NCBI RefSeq assembly: GCF_910589235.1
Contig: NC_060973.1
Coordinates: 520,001 to 584,000 of the forward strand
Direction: 5' to 3'
Length of the DNA: 64,000 bases
Source of the DNA: Vespa crabro
Lineage: Eukaryota > Arthropoda > Insecta > Hymenoptera > Vespidae
Shown here: piece by piece, positions 37,258-49,255 of the stretch
Position numbering within the stretch: the stretch's first letter is position 1
How the letters are laid out: each line of letters begins with the position of its first letter
Position numbers and translations under genes: made by a program
Notes under the pieces: generated by a model
Told to the model about the DNA's origin: nothing
Database searches by the model: none
What the model saw: only the letters and a program-made list of their open reading frames with translations

Positions 37258-38764
37258 TTAATACAACATGGCCCGATTGTTACCGAAATCTACGACTGCG
37301 ATTCTACCATCTGGACATAACGCAACACCAGATGGTCTGTCTACTTCACCTAATCCTGTACCGAAATTGCCAATTGTAAATTTATAGGCTCCAGAAGAAT
37401 TAAATACCTGTATTCTGTTATTTCTTGAATCAGAAATAATGATGTTACCGTCATCATCTATGGCCATGCCTTGTGGTCTGAGGAATGGTTTTTGACCTCT
37501 GATGTTTTCACAATTGAGAATGCGAGAGTTCATGAAGTCAATATCGATGATAAGAATACGATGATTGTTGAAATCCGTACAGACAACGTTGCCTTCCGGA
37601 TTGAAAGCTATTCCACGAGGCGAGTCGAAGTATTTCCACATGCTAGGATTCGTTTCGTGTCCAAATTTACGAAGAAAAACACCTTCCGGACTGAACATTT
37701 GCAGACGATGATTTCTTGAATCGGAAATAACTATTAGACAATCGGAATTTACTGCCACACCCCATGGGTAGTTAAATTGACCGCATAGACTTCCTCTCTC
37801 GCCAAAGCTCGTTATATAGTGACCTTCCATCGTTACGATCTAGAATAGTGAAGTGAGCATGCGAGCGTGCATATGTGTTTGAGTTTTAGAGATCTTCTCT
37901 ATATGTAAATACAGTATAGTTAACATACTGTACTTTGATATTATTGTACGATAAAATTTATGGTACCTGGACACGATGATTATCTTTATCAGTAACAACG
38001 ATACGTCGACGTGCATCGACTGCTACACCAGCAGGTCGATCAAATTGTCCAGGACCAGTACCGTATGTACCAAATCTTCTGACTAAGGTACCGTCCAATC
38101 GATAAATTTGTATACGATTATTAGATCTATCAGCTAGGATTATGTTTCCCTCCTTGTCGCATGTAACACCCCAAGGTCTGCAGAGACTATCTCTAGGATC
38201 GCCATTATTTGCAATTATTTGCGGTGGGCGGTTAGGAGTATTTGATCCAAACCAAACCGTCACAGGATAATCATTCATTGGTATTGGCCTTCCTCGTGCT
38301 ATAGGAACTATAGTGTTTGAAGGCGATCGAGGAAACGGTGATGACGGTGGTAACATTTGTGAATTTCCACGGCCTTTCAAAGATCGGCGATCACCTATGT
38401 GACCTGGATTGTTCACTACTATCGAGCCCAGGTTTATAAGGCTCTGAATCGTGTTAGTTGATGATCCAGTAAATGTTATCCAGGGTTCTTGTGCCGGGGG
38501 TAAATTGTGCCGAATCTGACGAACTTTATGCATCTGAAGGAACGATAAAATCTATGATTAATAATATGCTACAATATTATCTCTGTTGTGCCGCAAATCA
38601 TCAAATTGAACAAAGATATCAGAAACATAAGGTGTATCGCATGTGCATTTCTGACGAACAACATTTTAAATATTACTTTGACTTCGAATTTTAACCAACA
38701 CGTGTCGCTATATAAACATCGTTCAACTCCAACTTGTAACATCACGCAAAGAATTTCCAAGTGG

Positions 38765-38808
<44 letters not shown>

Positions 38809-41328
38809 TCGTCGGAAAAAGCTGTTTTCAGTTACCAATGGAATTTCAAACGGTCTAAAGAAAAATCACGAGCATTATGTAGTTTTTATACAAATATTAA
38901 TAAATCTATCTATAAAACTTTTCTATTTCCGAATTGGAGTATCTCATAATCGTTGCTAAGATCCTCACAACCTATCCTCGAAACTTACGTTCCTACGTAA
39001 TGATTTTCATGGGCACAACATCTTTATATTATTTTATACATTATAATATCAGTTTTTAATTATTATATATATTTGTTATTTCCTAAATTATTTTTTAATA
39101 CCTCTGATGCCGCCATATCCTTGCTGATTATCAATTCTCTTGGATTATTGCCCATTGTATAGGTTTCAACCGCTGTGCTAAGTTTCTTCATGGTTTTAGT
39201 CAATTGAACTATCCCAACTCTCAGTCCATCGTCTCTCGCTTTCAATGCCGAGAATTTTAATAATTTTGCCTCTTCGATTCTCTGTAACAATTCCCTTTCA
39301 CGTGCCTCTAAAGCACTTGTTATTTTTTTTACGCATTGTATCACGTCAGCTGTTGCCTGTCTCGCTTTTCTTTCTAGCAGCTCAGCAGCCATCTATTACA
39401 ATGAAAATAATAAAGTTCTAATCAAATTCGATTCGAGTACTTTTTCATTAATAATTCAATGTTAGGAATTAAAACAATTTATAACTATAATTTTTATTAT
39501 AGATTGTACATACCTGACATGAGTTCAAATCTTGTCTCATAGTATTAATTCCACCTCGGGCTTCGTTCATTATTCGATTAACTTCCGCTGTGGCACTTTC
39601 CATCGCTTCCGCCACATTTATCGTCACGTGTCCATTGTGATAGACGCCACATTCTCCGCAATAGGATTGACTACAAGTTTGACAGTAAAATTTGTGTGCT
39701 GCATGAATTTCGCAATGGACTACTGGCCTTCTTTGAAAATGTGGCACGGGCATCAGCGCTAAATTCGAAGTTTCTTGTACATTTTGGATTGTGTTTCGCT
39801 CTGGTATCGAATTAAAGTCCAAGTGATCCTGCACAAAAAATCGTTATTCGTTATTTCATTATGAATATGCTAACAATAAGTAATGCAGGCATATAGTATA
39901 ATTTGATAATTTTCTTTCAAAGAATCATTATTCACATCTATTCGATATACGAACACGTATATTCAAGTATTATCTTGTTTAATACATGTCATTCATTATA
40001 TTACTTTTTTCTTAAAGATTTTAATTGCTTCTACAAATTTCTATGATCTTCATTGAGCAAAGTCAATGATCGATCAGAGACTTCAAGATATCATCTAGTT
40101 ATGAAATGCCTTAACTACCAATTTCAGAACCGCCCCTAGCGATAGGCTATCTTTCTTAAACTCATGCATATCGGCATGCCATCTATCGGCGATATTTTCC
40201 AATCGACTTTGTAAACGCACTACTCTGATGATATGTTACATGCCACACATACAAGTATGGAAGACAGACTGTATATAAAAATTTGAATCATCAATTGATT
40301 TGTAAATAATTCTTTGCAAAAGAATTCATGAACTATTCCGTATAATTGGTATTTTTTGATAAGGAAAATTTAAAAAAAAAAAGAAAAAAAAATTGTTCCA
40401 ACGCACCACTTCCACCAAAATGTTGCTAAGCGAAAGACATAGTTCTAAGTAAGAGGAGTTTCCCCTTACCGATTGACGTCCTATCAAGCATGATTCGCAG
40501 GACCCATCTGGGCAGTCTCTACATCTATTTGTGAGGTCTCTTGATACAGGAAAACTAACGTTGTTAGAGATAGGACTGACGTTATAATTATCACCATTTA
40601 CAACCTGTAAAAGGCTACTAATCAACGAGTCGACGTTTAAATCATCCGGTGACTGGCTGTTGTACCCTTGAGAAGTTGAACTACTTCCTGATGATGTACC
40701 TGCTGGACTTTCCGAACCGGACTGAAACTAACATAAATAGTTTGTATTATAAAAAGGAAAAAGAAATGTTATGTTTAAAAATGTTAAAAAATCGTTTGTT
40801 TGGCAATTTTAAAATAATAATGAGCTATCATTTGTTGTCTTTTCTTTCTTCAAAAAGTTAGCTAAAAGATTAATTAACTTTTTCTTAATGCGTTTAAAGT
40901 TTCTTATATACCAGACATAATGCATTCATGTCGACGTTGCGTTCCTGCGACTGTTGTTGTATTTGTTGTGCTTGCTGCTGCTGTAGTTGTTGCTGTGGTA
41001 GTAGTTGTTGCTGTGGTAGTAGTTGCTGTTGCTGTGGTAGTGGTTGTTGCTGTGGTAGTGGTTGTTGCTGTTGCTGTGGTAGTGGTTGTTGCTGTTGCTG
41101 TGGTAGTGGTTGTTGCTGTTGCTGCTGCTGCTGCTGCTGTTGCTGCTGCTGTTGCTGTAGTTGCTGTTGTCGTTGTTGTGGTTGCTGTTGTCGTTGGTGT
41201 TGCTGTTGTCGTTGATGTTGCTGTTGTCGTTGATGTTGCTGTTGTTGTCGTCGTCGTTGTTGTTGTTGATCCCGTTGATATCTTCCAAAAAAGTTCATGC
41301 CACGATTGTAATTCTGACTACGTTTCAT
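37258..41328 (-). CDS. wech: Protein Wech / TRIM71 (LIN-41) family, B-box and NHL repeats
   Basis: Six exons on the minus strand: 40912-41328, 40470-40721, 39514-39828, 39102-39392, 37967-38533, 37258-37839. They give 807 residues, all in phase. In order: a polyglutamine N-terminus with PLP interruptions (about residues 20-125); a Cys pair motif CRDCPDGSCESC (about 206-217), like a degenerate first B-box; a B-box2 (about 262-300; C-x2-H, YCQTC, CGEC, HNGH); a coiled coil (about 330-425); a short linker; and six NHL repeats (about 531-807) marked by RPWGV, RPAGV, YPWGV, SPRGI, RPQGM, RPSGV. No RING domain and no clear filamin domain are present, as in Drosophila Wech. Known roles are mRNA repression through NHL-RNA binding (LIN-41/TRIM71) and integrin-talin-ILK linkage in fly muscle attachment (Wech). 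The start is the only ATG before the Gln tract with an open frame. Confidence 0.95.
38770..38806. repeat. (GA)n microsatellite in a wech intron
   Basis: About 18 GA units in the intron between wech exons 4 and 5. Confidence 0.9.
40950..41275 (-). repeat. Polyglutamine-coding CAG/CAA tract of wech
   Basis: Mixed CAA/CAG codons on the minus strand with repeated CCA-CTA-CCA (PLP) and CGA/CGG interruptions. A unit of about 24 bp, encoding QQPLPQQQ-like segments, recurs several times. All the alternative frames here are open, so other ORFs over this stretch are artefacts. Confidence 0.85.
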
Positions 41329-42358
41329 CTTGATAGATTAATAAATCTGCAATAATTTTTTTTCTCGTTGCTTTCCTCAGATCTGAAACATTAGAGGGAC
41401 AGTATTGTGATTTTTTATTTCCATTTTCCTTTTAACGCATTCAAAGAAAAGAATTCATTATTGTTTCCTCAGGACCATATGACAAATGCATTAATTCATT
41501 GTTTATCCGATAAGAAAATAAGTAAACAAAAGAATACTCGATTAAAACGTAAAATATAGAAACGTCAACATTTGAAAAGATATATCTTGATATCACATGG
41601 ATACTGTTTGTTCCAGTTTTGAAATCGGGACAGCTATACGCAGCTGGTTCAAGGCCACTGTCTGTGTATCTACTCGTGCAACAAGGAAGCAGAATACCCT
41701 TCTGCTCTTGGGATCGAGAAATAGGGTCCCGCTTCCACTCATGGGACCCCACGGAAATCAATAACCACGGGAAATCGGCGTAGATACATATATATCCCTT
41801 TCGCGAACGAAAGACTCCGTGGTCCCTTTCTCGTCCCTCAGCTGCTGCTCGAATCTATCCAGAGATTGGTATATATCCGGAAACGATGTTTTGTCTTTTA
41901 CACGAATAAAATAATAATTACATCAATTTTCAACGATCCAATTTGTTTGAAAATTTTACTTCTGATTTCCTTACTATAATAACAATCTATATAAACTGAT
42001 AGGATTTAGAACGAAACGAAATTTTCCCTTTCCCCCCTCATTGAATGAAAATAAAACAAGCCGATATGAATGATACAAATAGAAATAAATCTTTCTGGAC
42101 CTTGATCTTGTAGATCTTACCAATTAGACCGATCGCTGCAAAACATCAATTGTCGAATTGGTCGACTTATCGAAGATTCTTTATCAAAGAATATTTTCCT
42201 TCTACTTTTAATTAGATCGAATCGGCGAATTATTATATTTATCATTTATTATTAATCGATTTAAAATCGAACGAGGATTATAAAATATTAATTAATTACT
42301 TTACATGTGATCCGTTATAGACAATAATAAATTTCACTTTTCATGATTCATCCAAGTA

Positions 42359-42360
<2 letters not shown>

Positions 42361-42419
<59 letters not shown>
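42361..42419. repeat. (CT)n microsatellite
   Basis: About 29 uninterrupted CT units. GA/CT tracts upstream of insect genes can bind GAGA-type factors, but no function is shown here. Confidence 0.95.
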
Positions 42420-42422
<3 letters not shown>

Positions 42423-42589
42423 TTAATAATTCCGATAAAAGCGACCGAAATAAAAAGTAAGAAGAAGTAAGAAAAAGAAATAGCAATGCGATTTTTCATG
42501 AAAAATTAAGAAAAAAAAGATAGAAGAGCAGCGAAGAGGAGTATAAGTTGGAAGAAACAAGAAGAAAAAAGAATTATTCATTTTCCGGA

Positions 42590-42930
42590 TACTTCGTGGC
42601 ACTTCGAGGGTGGTATCCTTGAAATCGCCATGGCGACCAAGGTCAGACCTGCTTTTCCTCTCGAGGGTCAGAAAGGAGGAGAAAGTAAAAGGTCCGATAC
42701 CTACGCAGAGGGTCGGTGGTGGCGGTGGGTGGTTTTGAAGGCATGCGAGCGCGCATGAACCACTTGGTTCCTCGCATTTACGCGCAAAAAGAGAGAGAGA
42801 GAGAGGAAGGAAGAGAGAGGGAAGGAGAGAGGGAGAGAACGCCCACGCGCGCGAACCTTGTGGCGCACGTGCGCCTATGTACCACTACCACCATTGAAAG
42901 TAACCATCGTCGACCCGTTCGTACAAAGGT
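42590..42930. promoter_or_regulatory. CpG-rich block with palindrome, candidate wech promoter
   Basis: Local GC and CpG rise sharply over flanking DNA. It contains the perfect 14-bp palindrome GGCGCACGTGCGCC (42862-42875) with an E-box core. It lies about 1.3-1.6 kb upstream of the wech ATG on the same strand sense. Promoter role inferred from composition only. Confidence 0.3.
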
Positions 42931-43025
42931 ACATTTTCTATGTGAATTCGTGAAAAGAAAACCCGAAGGAAAAAAGAAGGGGAGAGGGAGAGAGGAAGAG
43001 GGAGAGGGAGAGGGAGAGAGAGATA
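42786..43025. repeat. GA-rich low-complexity tracts
   Basis: Purine-rich GAGAGG and GGGAGA repeats at 42788-42838 and 42970-43025 flank the palindromic CpG block. Confidence 0.8.
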
Positions 43026-45454
43026 AAAAGATAAAAACTCTAACGGAATTTTACGATACCGAGTAGCCAAAACTTCTTTTTGCAGAAAGATTTTTATATC
43101 GTAAATGATATAAAAAAAATTATTATACTTGTACATTTTGAAAATTTACACATTAATCCTTTAATTTTGTATCATCTATATATCCATTTCCTTTAATCTA
43201 CTCGGCAAGTTCGTTTGAATGATTTTGGAACGTTTCCAACTCCAAAGAACTTTCCAAGAAAAAGTTCGAATTTTGTTTGAAGAAACAATTGGTTAACATG
43301 AAAACCTATTCGTTGTTCGACAAGATCAAATATCAAAATATTAAGATAGTGTCCTTTAAAGGTATAAAGAAAACAAATTCAAATTTCAACGAGAAAGGAT
43401 CGTTTCGATATCGAATAATTTAAAGATCGCATTTTAACGTCTTATCTGTACGTAAAACATATGTATGTACTTGACTCTATTCATTTTCGATTTTTGTTTT
43501 TTTAAGCGAACATAATGTTACAGAAACAACAATGATAAAGTTGGTAATTTTCGTGAATTAGTTGATGTAACATCGCACGTTGACGAATGGCTTTTAAATT
43601 TCTTACAGTTATTCGAATTTCAATATAATTCGATAAATATACCTTAGGACACAAAAAACTACGTTTGCAATAAAAGCTGAAAATTATTTTCTCACTCACT
43701 CACTCTCTCTCTCTCTCTCTCTCTCTCTTTATTAAATTTCTATCGAATCAGTTGCCATACGTTTGACAAGGACTTTCATAAAATTATCGTATATCATTGT
43801 ATAGCTTCGAAATAAATTTGTAAAACAATGAACATTTTTAAATGATATTATATCGATAGAAGAATTGATATTTCTATATTTACTGATATGATATATTTTT
43901 TTTCTATTTTTTTTTTTTTTATATAAATACCTTATAGATTTATAGAAGACTTCATAACACACTAACCGTTTCGTCCTGATGTCGAGCACCGTCTAACTTC
44001 AGCAGCATAAACATTTGATGTTGACGACACCGATGATCTTGTATATATGTTATCGTACTTATAAACAGATATTTACATATATACATATAGTGCGAACGCG
44101 TTTCTCTTAACACAATCTTAGATAGCAATTGTGGAGAAAAAAAAAGAGGCCTTGCGTTTTTGACGGCAACAAAAATACTGATCTTTTTCTCAATTTTGCT
44201 ACTTGTTTCCTTTCCTCCACGTGTATTTCACAAAATACAAGAAGATCTTGCACCTCTCGAGCTTTCCGTCCGCACTAAAGTCGAATTCGTCTACTACAGT
44301 AGTTTTAACCGAGCTTGAAGACCCGCGTCCCCCACTACTCAATTCCCGTTCAACCAATCGGAGCCGCGCAAGCGCATCCCCTTCTTTCTCGCCCTCTTTG
44401 TCTCTCTCCCTTCTCTATATATGCGTATACCTAATCCACACCCCCATTGTGCTATGTTCGCCACTGTCAGGCCACCGAATTCCTCGAAATCTCTTTGACT
44501 CTTTCTTTCTATACTTCTTTTACTCTTTCTTTTTCTCTTTTTATTTATCATCACATTGACAATGTTAAATGAGTCCAACAATTTGCATTATGTACGTAAC
44601 ATTCCTCAATTGACCTGCCACGAGATTTCTTATTTAATATATATGGTTATATTCAATTGACTTTTCTTTTGCAATTCGGACTGAGGATATCTTTTCCATG
44701 TACGAGCTGTTTTATTTATATCCCATGGACGCATCGCTTGCTCGCTAACCCTTATGTATTGACCTTGAGAAGGATTCCACGAACTGATATTTTTTTCTGA
44801 TCTCATCCCATGAACCCTTCGTCGTATTTCGATAAAATCACACTTGCCGTTCTTTCTCCATCCTAATAAATACGATCAAATTGATATCCAATGATAGATA
44901 TATAAACATATAATGTATCGGTCAGAATATCAAAAAATCTCTTTTCTATGAAATTTTATGAAAAGCGTCAATACTTATTCTTCTATCTGCCGAATCTTCG
45001 CTCATTAAGCACAAATATATTTTTGTTTTATTTTTTAATCGTTCCCCAATACTTATCAATCCTCGTCCTTGATCCTTTGATTTGTTTCAAGATCTGTAAA
45101 ATTTTATAAAGACATTGAAATGTATCGTTTTACGTGGACGCTCGAGAGTAGGAATTTAATTTACAATTCTCTCGATTACGTCGGAGATGCAAGTCACCCC
45201 TCTAACCCCTTTCACATCGCCATTCGCCATGCGGCTTTACGATAGAGCGCTTGCGTCAGGATATCATGAATGGAAGCGTCGCTCAATGCAGCCTCGGACG
45301 TTATACTTTTATTTGCTTCTCGTGGAATGCTGCGGTTTTTCTTTAAAACGGCCGAACTTCGTCCAAAGTCAATTCGATAAATCACATTTCTTCATTTTTA
45401 CAAGTCTACTCATTCGAATATATACATCAAGTAAATTTTATTAAATATTGGCTT

Positions 45455-45536
45455 TGATATATATATATAGTCAATATACATACATATATATATATATATA
45501 TACATATATGTACGTTATATATATATATATATATAA
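45455..45536. repeat. (TA)n microsatellite cluster
   Basis: TA dinucleotides with TACA interruptions. Confidence 0.85.
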
Positions 45537-46038
45537 TGTAAAAATTCTTAAAATTCCTTTTTATCATCAATTTCGAACATTATAGTACGACTCGTATCTG
45601 TATTAGAACTTCTTTCCTTTCTACGATCTCTTATTGAACTTAATCGACGAATCGACGTTAGAAAAAATGATTCTAATAGTAAGACGTATAATTTTATGAA
45701 TGGACTTGTACATGTGTCACGGCCACGTGGTGGGGTGGTACTGTGTACCGCTTTAACGATCGAGCCGTGTGAAACACATTCTTTCCCTGCTTTCTATCTA
45801 TCGCGTCAGTCCTTCTCCATATTCCTCTCCACCCCTTATTACTTGCTACCAACCACTAGGTGCGCGTGGGTGAGCACGCGCGCGCACGCGACATCAGATA
45901 CAGGTGGTGAACTTCCGTACGCCGACGATATAAACCTATGTGTATGTACATGTATGTGTATGTATTCTCATCTCTATGCACAGAAACGCAGAGAGCTCTC
46001 ACGAAGCTGCATCAATAAACGTAATCAGACGTACACTC

Positions 46039-46040
<2 letters not shown>

Positions 46041-46073
<33 letters not shown>

Positions 46074-46142
46074 GCTCTCTCTCCCTCTCTCTCTCTCCCT
46101 CCCTCCCTCCTTCTCTCTCTCTCTCTCTCACTCTCCCACCCT
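46041..46142. repeat. (CT)n / CCCT low-complexity tract
   Basis: About 100 bp of CT dinucleotides with CCCT interruptions. Confidence 0.9.
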
Positions 46143-47106
46143 CTTATTCTCTCGATAGGGAGATAAAAATTTTTCCAAAAGAGAATATTCATTCTAAATC
46201 CTGTGACTCTTTTCTGACAAATATTCTTATATAATTGCTCTTAAGTTTCAACATCTTCAGAAGAAAAATTTTTATAAAAATTCTTATAAAATTCTTACTT
46301 CCGATACATCTTATCGAAAAAATTAACTGGTGAAAGTATCTGTAAAAGATAAGATAACGTTTTAATAATTTTGTTTAAGCGAGATAACATAGTACTACTC
46401 TAACAAGATATATTTTTTCTTTGTATATATCGTTTGTAACAATCAAGAAAAATATTATATATATATATACGTGTGTGTGTGTGTGTGTATGTATAAATAA
46501 AAGTTGAAAAAGAAATATTATCAGATAAGAAAATCTTGTTTTTGTTCTTTGACAATTGAACGAGCATTTTCATATTGTACGATAATTATGTTTCTAAGGA
46601 ATAAAGGGAGATTGGTAATGTTGTAACCAAATGCTATTAAAAATCATCGTAAAAGATTCATCTACTCAATATCATCAAAATACCAATTAACGTATAGATA
46701 TATTTATATATTATATCGAACACAGTAATATCTTGTAAAGTAAAAAGAGAAAAGAAAGAAAGAAAGAAAGAAAGTGTATGTGTGTGTGTGTTAGGTACGT
46801 GCGTTGTACGTCGTCGCGTATCTCAATGATAGGGTAAAGGAGGGGCAAAAGGGAATGGGAACGTCGATGAACGAATATCCTTACCCCCTCTTTCTCTCCC
46901 TGATACGTGGGTGCTCCCAAGGTCACCGCAAGTGCAAAACTACGTAGTACGACGCCTCCGTCGCGACGCCCGCGCATGAAACGTGGGCGCCGCGTGTATA
47001 CATATAGATCTCTCTACAGGTCGTTTCGTTTCAACAGCACCACTTTTACGTTTAAGCCCTAAGAGTTAAGAACGTATATCAATTTTATTGTTTGTTTTTC
47101 GCAAAA

Positions 47107-47119
47107 CAATTATTTTTTA

Positions 47120-47148
<29 letters not shown>
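47107..47148. repeat. Poly-T tract
   Basis: T-rich run of about 40 nt with one or two interruptions. Confidence 0.85.
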
Positions 47149-47151
<3 letters not shown>

Positions 47152-49209
47152 ATGATCTTGCTAAATTCTCAATTCGGGTGATTTAGAAAGAGTAATTCTC
47201 TTGACAAAAATCTAACTGAAATTTCTTAAAGGGAAAAGTCTTAAAGAAAATCTGTAAGTACACGAGTGTAAAAATAAATAAGTATTAAGAATATGTATAT
47301 GTGAGAAAATGATAAATTTATAATATACATACATAAATACATCGTAACGTTGGAACGTTGACTTCCCAAGATAAAAACAAAAGTAAATTGGAACGAGCGG
47401 TAGATCGGTCGGATAATAAAATGATAAGATGATCCCACTTTTCCAACAGATTCCATATCTCGCAAGACGGGGGTTGGAATTCCTTAACACATTTAGCTCA
47501 TTGTAAGTCTGCGTTACAAAAGATCTACGATTAAAATGTCTACTTTAAGCTTGGTGTCAACTTTCGTAAGAACAAAAATATTTGAATCATCGACTAGATT
47601 AAAGATTTTCATTAATTATTATACCATTTAAATTTAACAATATAGAATTTACCTTTTCGTAGATAAAAAAAAATATTAAAATCTTCTCTTGTTATTTTCT
47701 ATAAGGGAACGAGAATTATGTTTCGTTAGTTTTCTAAATAATACTTGAAACGGATTTACAGAATTTTGAAAAATCCCTGTTGCTAGGCCGTTTCACCGTA
47801 TTATCGATGTACCTCATTGTTCCTATTGACATAGCACGAGTGCTGAAAAAAGGGAAGGGATTTTCGATAAACGTTGTAAATTCTGCAACGACCAGTTCTT
47901 TTTTCTTTCTTTTTCAATTTTGCACGTGTTGAATTTTTGAAAAAACACGAATACAAGACTTTTACATGAAACTACGAAATCTTTCATAATATTTGTATCC
48001 ATTGATAATAATTTTTCTGTTAATCCGTAACAATAATAATAATAATGTGTATGGTAAATAAAATTTTGGCACGTTCAAAGTTTCTAATTCATTAATATTT
48101 TTATCAGGATTTTTAGAAAAATAAAAAACGCTTCTCGCGTACATACATTTTATTTTCTTCGTACATTGTACGGTCTCCAAAAATACGAACAATGATCCTT
48201 TACTGGAAATTGCCTGCGCCACGGGGTGCTTTACCTATTTTTCCTTTGTTCCTAGATTTTCGAGATATTATTGTACACCTGGCATACCCTCAGTGTACAA
48301 ACTTTCTTTTTTTACTTCGTTGAATATACGCATAAATGTTATTTCGTAACTACATACTTTTTCTAACGTATTGACTTGTCAACCAACGACTTGTTAATAT
48401 AATACGTGCACTTAAAAGAATATATGATTTTTTTCAGACTCCTCATTTATAAATAAAATAACAAAAACGTAGTTTTTAAATTTCATTTTCTGCTATCTTA
48501 AATAGCAGAAAAATTTCTAAATTACACACAAAGGCGTGTATTCTATGAGTGAAAAGTCCACGGAGAAATGTACGGGTTGTCCTTGAAAAAGAAAATGATT
48601 AGTTTTAAGAAAAATTTTACCTGACAAGTTGATTTACAATCTTTCAAAAACCTTTCAAGAGGATTAAAATTTCTCTAACTGACAAACGTTTCCCTTAAAC
48701 TTTCACAAATTTAAATGTACCTTTAACGTGACAAGTAAAACACCAAAAAGACTATTCTGAAATAATTTTGTAAAATTTAATACAAAGTTCGTTCAAATTG
48801 TTGCTAACTTTCGAATTACAATTGTTAAATAAAACGATTAAATTTTTTAATAATCATTAAATGATATTAATATTTAATAAATATTCTTCTATATTGTTAG
48901 TTTCACGGGGGGAAAAAAAAAAACTATACCTAGAATGATAATTTTTCCCATAATGTTTTCAGGTACTGTACAAGTTTCAGATAAATGTAAATCCGTACAA
49001 TATCCAAAAATTTTTCAAAACTGCATATCTGAATAGAAAAGTAAAGCTTTAATTTAAAATGTTCTGCTTCTTTCCATTCTTACTTGTAACGTTTATTTTA
49101 GATTTATAATCTAAAGCCTAAGGTCTAAAATAAACGAGAGTTTAACTGCATGTTAGAAAAAAGAAAAAGAAAATGAAAAAGAAAAGGCGAAAAAAATTAG
49201 AAAAAAAAG

Positions 49210-49215
49210 TTTATT
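49210..49215 (-). terminator. Candidate poly(A) signal of MCM4
   Basis: TTTATT on the plus strand reads AATAAA on the minus strand, about 40 nt after the MCM4 stop codon. Confidence 0.5.
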
Positions 49216-49255
49216 AGAAGAATATATCATATTATAAAGGAATCTTAGAAAAATG

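Larger units (their letters stand above)
41329..49255. other. Gene-poor stretch upstream of wech
   Basis: No supported gene in 7.9 kb. It holds CpG-rich blocks (42590-42930, 44230-44470, 45700-45930, 46790-47000) that may contain wech promoters or noncoding first exons, and low-complexity tracts (listed separately). The ORFs at 45187-45444 and 42716-43066 have no recognisable domains, and the second is driven by GA repeats. The wech transcript start could not be placed. Confidence 0.45.

Noticed and set aside
40920..41333. Plus-strand ORFs rich in Val, Ala or Cys opposite wech
   Set aside because: They are mirror frames of the CAG/CAA tract. Triplet repeats open all frames.
42716..43066. 116-codon ORF in the CpG block upstream of wech
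   Set aside because: Composed largely of Arg/Glu/Gly from GA repeats, with no domain. More likely promoter or noncoding exon sequence.
45187..45444. 85-codon ORF starting MQVTPLTPFTSPFAM
   Set aside because: Normal-looking composition but no recognisable family, no splice partners in phase and no neighbours. Not enough to call a gene. Protein search and RNA reads would decide.
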